From Eutreptiella sp. 'Long Island Sound 2002' (Eukaryota; Euglenozoa; Euglenophyceae; Eutreptiales; Eutreptiaceae), in the NCBI GenBank assembly GCA_964036045.1, contig OZ038381.1:136182306-136246305 (forward strand): a stretch of DNA of 64,000 nucleotides. The letters run 5' to 3'. The notes under the pieces were generated by a model. It had not been told where the DNA came from and ran no database searches. It saw only the letters and a list, made by a program, of their open reading frames with translations. A program made the translations under genes and the position numbers. Below, one piece after another: positions 56,767 to 64,000 of the stretch (its first letter is position 1; every line of letters begins with the position of its first letter).

Positions 56767-57390
56767 AATGCATTACGAATGGTGAAGCAAAACGCAACGT
56801 CACACCTTTGCAAAAAAGATGCAGTTATGTCCCAAAGAGCCTTGCCACCAGCAACACGGCCAAAATGTGCCTGCGAAACAAAACATTAAGGTGCAACAAT
56901 ATGACTCGGTCAAAGTGAAGGGTTTGGGAGCGCAAAATTCAGCAATCGTAATAAACACATGGTTATTGTTTTTTTGCACTGTGTGTCCCCGCGTTACCCC
57001 CGGGGCACTGGGGGTACATGGTTATTGTTGCAATATCTTCGTTCGAGGCAAATTCGTCGCAAAAAACATGTTCAAGTTTTTGTCACTGAGCAGTCATTCG
57101 CAAAAATTGGGGACGGGCTGAGCTATGACCGTAGTGGTTGCCCAAAGCTTACGATCTATGGCAAGAATGTAACATTGACAACGATGCAAATTGCACAAAA
57201 ACGCATTACAAATGGTGGAGCAAAGTGCAGCGTCAAACCTTTAGAGAAAAGATGCAGTTATGTCCCAACGACCCTTGCCACCAGCAACACGGCCAGAAAA
57301 GGGCGGGGAAACAAAACATTAAGGTGCAACAATATGACTCAGTCAAAATGAAGGGTTTGGGAGCCCAAAATTGAAAAGTCGTAATGGGAT
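56767..57390. repeat. Direct repeat pair flanking the pogo element's right end
   Basis: 56767-56956 and 57200-57386 are about 85% identical (shared GCATTAC, GATGCAGTTATGTCCCAA, GCCACCAGCAACACGGCCA, ACATTAAGGTGCAACAATA). Between them, ACATGGTTATTGTT occurs twice (56958 and 57018). No coding potential is recognised. Confidence 0.75.
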
Positions 57391-57827
57391 GTTTTATAGT
57401 GTTTTCAGCACTGTGTTTTTGATGTGCCTCTCCTGCTGCTTGCTGCTGGTGTAGGGTTCCTGCTGCTTGTTTTTGATGAGAAAAATGTTTTATTTGTTGA
57501 AATACAACCAATCCGGGATAACCCAAGCCAGAGATAAGCAAATAGAAGATACACAGGATCAAAGCATGAAGGGCTGCAGTCACAGAGAGTTAGATGAAGA
57601 CAACTATCAACAATAGACCACAGCAATCTACATTCAAAGCAATTCACGATGAAATATTTTACATGTTTGAGAAACACTGATTGAAAAAATGCCCCAAGGG
57701 CTCACACTCTTCCATAGTGCCATCTTGAGATGTGCACTCTTTGTTTTTGGGTCCCATAGGTGCTGAGGTGGCGTGGCTTGTGGCACTGATGTCACTGCCA
57801 TGTCACATGGGATATTCCTAGTTAGCT

Positions 57828-57909
57828 AGGCTGACTGGGTATTGAACCCAGGACCTCTCAAAAAGAGGTGCCCCAGCCCCCTAGGGTGCATACCACTAGG
57901 ATAGCTAAG
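57828..57909 (-). repeat. tRNA-like (SINE-type) segment, copy 1
   Basis: On the minus strand: a perfect T-arm-like hairpin CTGGG-TTCAATA-CCCAG with a B-box GGTTCAATACC, preceded by an anticodon-arm-like hairpin CCTC-TTTTTGA-GAGG and an A-box-like TAGTGGTATGC. Extra bases between the arms and the lack of a closed acceptor stem rule out a functional tRNA. This is a common pattern for the head of a tRNA-derived SINE. Confidence 0.45.
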
Positions 57910-59154
57910 AGTTCATGAGAAAACAGAGATAAATTCACAGACTCTGCCTTCAGTATGTCAGTGCCTCAGCAACCCAGGAAAAGATGTTTTAGTGCCTATA
58001 GCTTGGGGATTAAGGGGTCCACACAACATCCTGATTTAGTGTTTGGTTCCATAGGTCAAAATGTGTTATCACCCATTTTGGTTAGGCCAATACTAAGATA
58101 AAAATGCAAGAGTGCTTAGAGATTCTCTAATACAACTAACGTATACCCTAAAGCATTGGAAAAGCACTTTTTCTTACTCCCCCCTTGTGCTGTGGTGGCC
58201 ACCACTGTCGCATTTTCAGGAAGACGGGAATTTTTCTTGGCCTTTCCTTGGTTTCCACACCTACTTTGAAATACCTATAGCTTCCATCACACTGGAAAAG
58301 AACCCTTTACCATGGCCAGTGACTCTTGCTGCATTGTTCATGACAATCTCCAACAGAACGTTCAGCGCTCTTGGCGCTGCCGGGGTTCCTGTGGCTTGGT
58401 GGGGTTGGAATAGGGCATGCAAAGACCATATGGATATGCATCCCTCCCTCCAAGCTGCAGTGTAACACAACCCAACGCCAGAATTCCATAGGACGCTGGA
58501 TTTAAGTCTCATGGAACCTGATGGAGACACTTGTCCTGATACTGGGGCGAGGGGCCGACGATTGAATTAGAATTGCCCCTTGGAGGAGTCTTGATTCTGG
58601 TTCAGTCTCCTGCTGCTGCTTTTCGGCCCAAACAGCGACCTACTCAGCGACTCTTTGCAAGGATATATGTACAACAAAGGAATGGAAGGATGAGGGACGA
58701 ATCAACCCAAACGAGAACGTTTTAGAGTGATTTCAACACTGTGTGTTTGTTGTGCATCTCCTGCTGCTTGCTGCTGGTGTAGGGTTCCTGCTGCTTGTTT
58801 TTGATGAGGAAAATGTTTTATTGTTGAAATACAACCAATCCAGGATAGCCCAAGCCAGAGATAAGCAAGTAGAAGAAGCTCAGGATCAAAGCATGAAGGG
58901 CTGCAGTCACAAAGAGTTAGATAAAGATAACTATCAACAATAGACCACAGCAGTTAGCATACATTGCAACTCAGGATGAAATACTTTACATGTTTGAGAA
59001 AAACAGATTGGAAAACTGCCCCAAGGGCTCACTCTCATCCACAGTGCCATCTTGAGATGTGCACTCTTTGTTTTTGGGTCCCATAGGTGCTGAGGTGGCA
59101 TGGCTTGTGGCGCTGAGGTCACTGCCATGTCACAAGGGATAATCCTACTTAGCT

Positions 59155-59236
59155 AGGCTGACTGGGTATTGAACCCAGGACCTCTCAAAAAGAGGTGCCC
59201 CAGCCCCCTAGGGTGCATACCACTAGGATGGCTAAG
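59155..59236 (-). repeat. tRNA-like (SINE-type) segment, copy 2
   Basis: Second copy of the tRNA-like segment in the tandem duplication. The T-arm-like and anticodon-arm-like hairpins are unchanged while flanking bases differ. Confidence 0.45.
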
Positions 59237-60033
59237 AATTCATGAGAAAACATAGATAAATTCATAGGCTCTGCCTTCAATATATCAGTGCCTCAGCAAC
59301 CGTGGAAAAGATGTTTTAGTGCCTAGAGTCTGGGGATAAAGGGGTCCACACAACATCCTGATTTAGTGTTTGGTTCCATAGGTCAAAATGTGTTATCACC
59401 CATTTTGGTTGGGCCAATACTAACATAAAAATGCATGAGTGCTTAGAGCACCTCTAATACAACTAAGGTATACCCTAAAGTATTGGAAAAGCACTTCTTC
59501 TTACTCCCCCCTTGTGCTGTGGTGGCCACCACTGTCGCATTTTCAGAAAGAAGGGATTTTTTCTTGGCCTTTCCTTCGTTTCCACACCTACTTTAAAATA
59601 CCTATAGCTTCCCTAACACTGGAAAAGAGCGCTTTACCATGGCCAGCGAGTCTTGCTGTATTGTTGATGACAATCTCGAACAGAAAAATCAGCGCTCTTG
59701 GCGCTGCCGGGGTTCCTGTGGCTTGGCAGGGTTACAATAGGGCATGCCAAGACCATATGCATGTGCATCCCTCCCTCCAAGCTGCAGCGTAACAGAACCC
59801 AACGCCAGAATCTCATAGGACGCTCGACTCAAGTCTCATGGAACCTGATGGGGACACCTATCCTGGTACTGGGGCGAGGGTGTACTGATTTAATTAGAAT
59901 TGCCCCTTGGAGGGATCTTGATTCTGGTTCAGTCTCCTGCTGCTGCTTTTCGGCCCAAACAGCGGCCTACTCAACGAGGCTTTGCGAGGAGGTCTGTACA
60001 ACAGAGGAATGGGAGGATGAGAAACGAATGGAC

Positions 60034-61479
60034 GCAAAGGCGAAGCGACAACACCTAAATCCGTCAAACAGCGGCCTACAATTTTTCCGAAGGCACATAC
60101 CTGAACAGAATTCAATTGTGCATCAAATGCACATTTTTCTAAAATTTGTAGTCATCTCTTGATTTTTTAAATCAAGAAATTCTTACGCAGAAAAAGGCGG
60201 CGCGCAGGAGCGGCACCTAGCGAAGCGCCGGAAAATAAAGAAATGATAAGATTATAAACGTATGTTGCGCAGAATGACGAAAATGACGAAACACACATAA
60301 ATGGACAAACATAAAGATTACCCCCACATTGACAGTAAGAATTCAAGATTCAAGATTTCAAAAATCAACAGAAGGACTTCAATGAATCAGGTATAAACCA
60401 CAGGTGTGCTCGTCTCGTATGCAGCATGCACATTGCTCGTCTCGTGTCTCCGTGAACGTGCCTTGTAGCAACGCTAACAAACGATAGAGGGATAGATTAG
60501 AAAGATTGCAGATGATTAGCGGTAAGTCCAGGGTGATTAGACATACACACATATGCACAGCGTAGTTTTTTGCTTTTGTCTCGCTTTTCCCTCACCTTGC
60601 TTCACTCCCCAGGGGTGAGTAAGGTAGGTAAGCCCAGGTGGGGCCACGCCCTGGTGGAATTGGTGATTGTGGGTAAGATCGGGAAGATTGCCACAGGTTG
60701 AGCGTCAACTCGTGCATGCTCGTGCATTCACACACGCATTAAAGGGTAGGCCACGCGAAATGCGCACAGTAAACCTTGTTTAGGTTACCCAGGGGCACCA
60801 CCCCACGTTCTTTAAGAGAACGGGTGGAGTTCCTCAAGCTTGCTTGCTTGATAGGGGCGTTTGTGGACAGCGTATTATAGGGCCATCTGAGAAGCGTATA
60901 ATACGTGGAGATGGTCTTGGTTCCTCCGCTGCAAACGCTCCTTCATCTGCCTTTGCTCTTCAGGTGGGAAGGTCAGGGTGAACTGGTGCAGTCCCAAGCC
61001 GTGCCAAAATATACGCCGCTGATCACACAAACAACAAGCTACGACTCAGCCAGGAGTGGCAAGCGTAGCCCGACCTCTTCAACTTTCACGCTGTGCACGC
61101 CAGAAGAGCACCTCTTCCCTCCAAGCCCTGGCAGGGAAACGCGTTGTGGCGTCCCTGTTAGGCCACAGACGCTTAGTAGCTCTGTGCTTTCTTGAAATTT
61201 CACAGGTGAGCCGCTAGGGCTCTTGTCTTCATCTTCAACACCACCCAGTAGAGTGTGCGTGTAGGACCGGTAGTCCTGAGTGGGGGCTTGAGCCAGTTGC
61301 AGTAGTGCTCGCCCACCAGGATGGTGCCACTGTAGGGGGTGTAGGACCTATAGTGCATGTGTCACTGGCCCACCCTTTTCCTGCAATTTTAGCGGTGCTG
61401 GTGGGCAGTGGCAGTAGTTAGGCTAGATTTTGGCGAAAGTAGCAAATAGGCGTTTTCAAGCCTTCATAGCTTTTGGCCA
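60034..61479 (-). repeat. Probable 3' LTR / flank of the minus-strand retroelement
   Basis: A polypurine tract AGGGAGGGG (minus strand, about 61481-61489) follows the pol region and is directly followed by TGGCC, a plausible LTR start at about 61479. The other LTR lies outside the window, so the far boundary cannot be set; it should fall between about 60180 and 60900. A 9-bp inverted pair CGTATTATA / TATAATACG near 60870-60905 includes TATA-like sequence on both strands. A short hairpin CTTGATTT-TTT-AAATCAAG lies at about 60161-60179. The ORF at 60905-61195 is not recognised. Confidence 0.4.
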
Positions 61480-61745
61480 CCCCTCCCTGTAGTAGACAGA
61501 TAGGTAGGGAAAACAACACCTGGATTAGTACGCTGGGTATTCCCCCAACGTTTTGCGCCAGCCCAAAAATTGGGCGCTTAGGGGAGGGGAGACCCGGGGC
61601 GTAACCCGTGGCATCGGTAAGACAACCCTCCAGGTTTAGCAAGCGTGCAGAGTTGGGTAGAATTAGGACAACACTTCTGCGGCTTGCTCTCAGGACCTTA
61701 GAAGTAGCACACTCACACATACGCTTAGGCAGGTAAGGGTAAGGT

Positions 61746-62116
61746 TCAGTCCCTAGCTTTAGTCTTGGAGGCAAGCATCTCAGCGAGCCTCAGCAACTCA
61801 CCAAGGTTGTTCGGGGACAAGTAGTCTACCAGAACTGAGTTTAGGCGTCCCTCAGGTAGAACAAACGCAGAGAAGGGCTCCCAGGTGGCCTCTTTGACTC
61901 CGAACCCTTCCCAGAGGGTGAGGAAGCGCCAACCCTGGCGATAGCGGTGGCGTAGGACAGACTTCACCAGGTAGAAGCCCTCCTTAGCCATCTCCTCGGC
62001 GTTCATGTCGGGGAGTTCCCCTTCAACCTCCATAGGGCTGGCAGCCCTCTTGCAGCTCTAGGGCAGCGATTTCCTCGTCCTTCAGCTCCCACTCTTCTCC
62101 ACAGAGGTCTTCAGGA
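61746..62116 (-). pseudogene. Chromodomain tail of the minus-strand pol
   Basis: The ORF 62033-61746 encodes FYLVKSVLRHRYRQGW...LWEGFG...TWEP, a chromodomain that targets integration to marked chromatin in chromoviruses. It is not in frame with the upstream integrase. The 83 bp between carry another frame reading as an acidic linker (DPEDLCGEEW...), so two frame changes separate integrase from chromodomain. The simplest reading is frameshift decay; an unrecognised intron is less likely at this size. Confidence 0.7.
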
Positions 62117-64000
62117 TCATAGTGGGCGCTTCAGGTGTTGAGCAGCGCACACCAGGGTCCCCCCTAGACGGGGAGAACACCGCACGGTTATACGGTGTCC
62201 ATCCACAGATAGAATCTTGTAGGGACCGAAGTAGGGGTCATCGCTGGTAGAGCGTGGCCAGGCGGGTAGTCGGCTGTGGTGCACCAGCAGCCAGTCCCCC
62301 TCTTGGTAGGTGGCAGGTACTCGGTGCTTGTTCTTCTTGTTCCACTGACGCTCCCTCACTCTCTGGAGCATAGCCTTGGCCTTGTCCACCTTCGCTTGTT
62401 GCTCTTGAACCCATTCACCCACGGAAGAATGGGTGTCTTCTGGATAGGGGGCATGTAGGAACCACGCTGGGCGCCCTAGGAATAGCTCATGGGGTGAGTA
62501 GCCAGGAGCCGAACTCTCTTGGGAGTTCATCATCAAGGATATGACGGGGAGTAGTCTCACCCAGTCTCTGGTGCGTTCAGCTTTGCACCATATCCTTACA
62601 TTCTCCTTGAGGACACAAATCTGTCGCTCACATAGGGGGTTGCTCGTGTGAGAGTAGGGAATCCTCGTAGACACCTGGACATTGAGGGATCTCAGGACCC
62701 TCTTGTACCAGCCAGTATCTGAGCGTACTCGTACGTCCTCATCGGAGTTGATCTCCTTGGGCGCCCCATAGACACAAAACCACTCCTCCAGGAGTATCTT
62801 GATAGTCTCCTCCCCGGTAATGTGCTTGGTACATGTGAACACCCTGCTAAACCTGGTCAACCCACAGGTTACCACGAGGGCGAAGTCATAGCCTCCAAAC
62901 TTCGGCATCTCCGTGTAGTCCACGTGAAGAACATTGTTAGCACAGTGAGGGATGGGCAGGGTCGAGTAGAGACCTCTGTCCCTGATATCCCCTGGTTTGC
63001 AGGACCTACACGGGCACTTGTCCACGATAGGCTGGAGGGTTTTCCGCAGTTGGTCGTCAGTCCACGTAGTGTGGAACCACTGCTTGAATAGCCTCAGGGT
63101 ACGGTCAGCACCCACATGACCGCTGGGCTCATGGGTGCACTTCAGCAGCGCTGGGACTCTGTCACTGGGTACCAAGATGCGGTCCTCGTGCCAGAGGTAG
63201 CTCTTGTCCCTCTTCCACTGATCTTGGTTGACCAGGAGGGGTTCAAGGCGTTTCTCCAGGCGCTTGTAGATATCCCCAAACTCCTTCAGGTACTCTGATT
63301 GTTGGAGTCCATCCAGGGGGCGTATCATCGTCATGTTGAGGTCCAAGTGCACGTCCATACGGCCGAACCCCTCCTTAGCCAGCGCTTCAGACCGGGCACC
63401 AATCAGGGCGTCGAAGTTGTTGCGGCTGATGTAGTCTGCACACCCGTTCTTCACTCCCTGGATATAGTGTACCGTCAGCCGTAGTTGGCTGGGGTACGTC
63501 CACCAGCGCCGTAGCTTGGCCTTCTCAGGTGGGAGACCCTTCTGGAAAGTGCGAACCGGCTCTTGGTCGCACAGCCAGACCACAGGGTTACTCCCCAACA
63601 GTCGTGCTTGAAAGGATAGCACCAGCATACCCGCGAGCAATTCCTGCTCATAGGTGGAGTAGTTCCCCCTGGCCTGGTTCCATTTCCAGTTCCAGTGGCT
63701 CAGAGGTACTAGGACCCACTTGTCGTCAGGGTAGCTGTGCTTGAGAGTTCCATCTCGGTTGAGACCTTCAGTCCCCCATTGGGAAATGGCCGAGTTGAAC
63801 TCCTCCTTCTCTAGTGCTTGCCATTGGAACAACGTTCCACCACCGCCCACATTGCTGGCGTCGGTCACCAGGATAATCTCCCCTTGTGCCCTAGGCACGC
63901 CAAAGCACTTAGCGTTGGCCACCTTGTCTTTGAGCTTGTCAAACGCTTGTTGCTCTTGTGGGCCCCAGCGCCAATTAGTACTCTTCTTGATCAGGTCTGT
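62117..64000 (-). CDS. pol: Ty3/gypsy pol, 3' part (RNase H - integrase), runs off window
   Basis: The frame is open from the right window edge (64000) to a TGA at 62117-62119. The first 40 residues are the end of the RT connection (NWRWGPQEQQAFDKL). RNase H follows with TDASNVGG, YSTYEQELLAG, CDQEPV and CADYISRN carrying the D-E-D-D residues. Integrase has a zinc-binding HEPSGH...CPCRSC, first catalytic Asp in HVDYTEM, second in INSDEDV, and Glu in NPLCERQIC. The C-terminus has a GPYKILSVDG motif (GPY/F module). It is clearly different from the pol of the 15-kb element and belongs to another Ty3/gypsy lineage, probably chromoviral given the adjoining chromodomain. Confidence 0.9.
   Translation of the reverse strand, partial: TDLIKKSTNWRWGPQEQQAFDKLKDKVANAKCFGVPRAQGEIILVTDASNVGGGGTLFQWQALEKEEFNSAISQWGTEGLNRDGTLKHSYPDDKWVLVPLSHWNWKWNQARGNYSTYEQELLAGMLVLSFQARLLGSNPVVWLCDQEPVRTFQKGLPPEKAKLRRWWTYPSQLRLTVHYIQGVKNGCADYISRNNFDALIGARSEALAKEGFGRMDVHLDLNMTMIRPLDGLQQSEYLKEFGDIYKRLEKRLEPLLVNQDQWKRDKSYLWHEDRILVPSDRVPALLKCTHEPSGHVGADRTLRLFKQWFHTTWTDDQLRKTLQPIVDKCPCRSCKPGDIRDRGLYSTLPIPHCANNVLHVDYTEMPKFGGYDFALVVTCGLTRFSRVFTCTKHITGEETIKILLEEWFCVYGAPKEINSDEDVRVRSDTGWYKRVLRSLNVQVSTRIPYSHTSNPLCERQICVLKENVRIWCKAERTRDWVRLLPVISLMMNSQESSAPGYSPHELFLGRPAWFLHAPYPEDTHSSVGEWVQEQQAKVDKAKAMLQRVRERQWNKKNKHRVPATYQEGDWLLVHHSRLPAWPRSTSDDPYFGPYKILSVDGHRITVRCSPRLGGTLVCAAQHLKRPL

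Larger units (their letters stand above)
57391..60033. repeat. 1.33-kb tandem duplication
   Basis: 57391-58717 and 58718-60033 align over their whole length at an offset of about 1,327 bp, roughly 88-90% identical by eye. Each copy has a 117-codon plus-strand ORF (58112-58465 and 59439-59792) of unchanged length but with many amino-acid differences, so I see no sign of purifying selection. It contains the tRNA-like segments listed below. The edges show no transposon termini. Confidence 0.9.

Noticed and set aside
57828-57909. Functional tRNA-Lys gene
   Set aside because: T arm and anticodon arm are plausible, but there is no acceptor stem, the D-arm region has extra bases and the variable loop is too short.
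58112-59792. The two 117-codon ORFs in the tandem duplication as a conserved gene pair
   Set aside because: Length is preserved, but amino-acid differences are as frequent as expected from the DNA divergence, and no family is recognised.

Overview
This looks like a gene-poor, repeat-dominated piece of a large eukaryotic nuclear genome. Evidence: Ty3/gypsy LTR retrotransposons (one with a C-terminal chromodomain), a pogo/Tigger-like DNA transposon with a GT-AG intron, kilobase-scale satellites, and no bacterial-style operons. The primer-binding site of the complete retrotransposon matches the 3' end of a eukaryotic initiator tRNA-Met. I cannot name the organism; an alga or other protist with an expanded genome is a guess. 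I recognise no host gene with confidence.

Layout. 1-9527: minisatellite of about 200 units of 48 bp, with 2.67-kb higher-order repeats and a TTAGGG hexamer in most units. 9528-10284: short unique spacer with small direct repeats. 10285-20445: tandem satellite of about 1.51-kb units (five full units, a sixth interrupted by about 0.92 kb, then a degraded edge). 20446-31320: mostly unique or low-complexity DNA with poly-G/poly-C runs; only weak ORFs. 31327-31711: a 41-bp minisatellite that looks like a diverged relative of the 48-bp family. 32672-38718: candidate 6.05-kb DNA transposon with inverted termini and a possible 10-bp target duplication, holding no recognisable transposase. 38926-53911: complete 15-kb Ty3/gypsy element (2,365-bp LTRs, PBS, gag, pol, PPT, ACTGA target duplication) inserted in a dispersed repeat whose uninterrupted relative lies at 34538-35053. 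54280-56765: complete pogo/Tigger-like transposon (17-bp TIRs, TA duplication) with a broken transposase gene. 56767-60033: direct repeats and a 1.33-kb tandem duplication carrying a tRNA-like segment. 60180-64000: 3' part of a second, minus-strand Ty3/gypsy element, running off the right edge.

The most unusual item is the pol of the 15-kb element. One reading frame of about 2,140 codons carries protease, an extra FASR-motif domain, then two consecutive nearly identical copies of reverse transcriptase plus RNase H (an exact 1,734-bp in-frame tandem duplication), then integrase. Its gag lies upstream in the same frame, separated only by two UAG codons, and the gag frame begins inside the 5' LTR and runs through the primer-binding site. 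All identities and divergences below were judged by eye.
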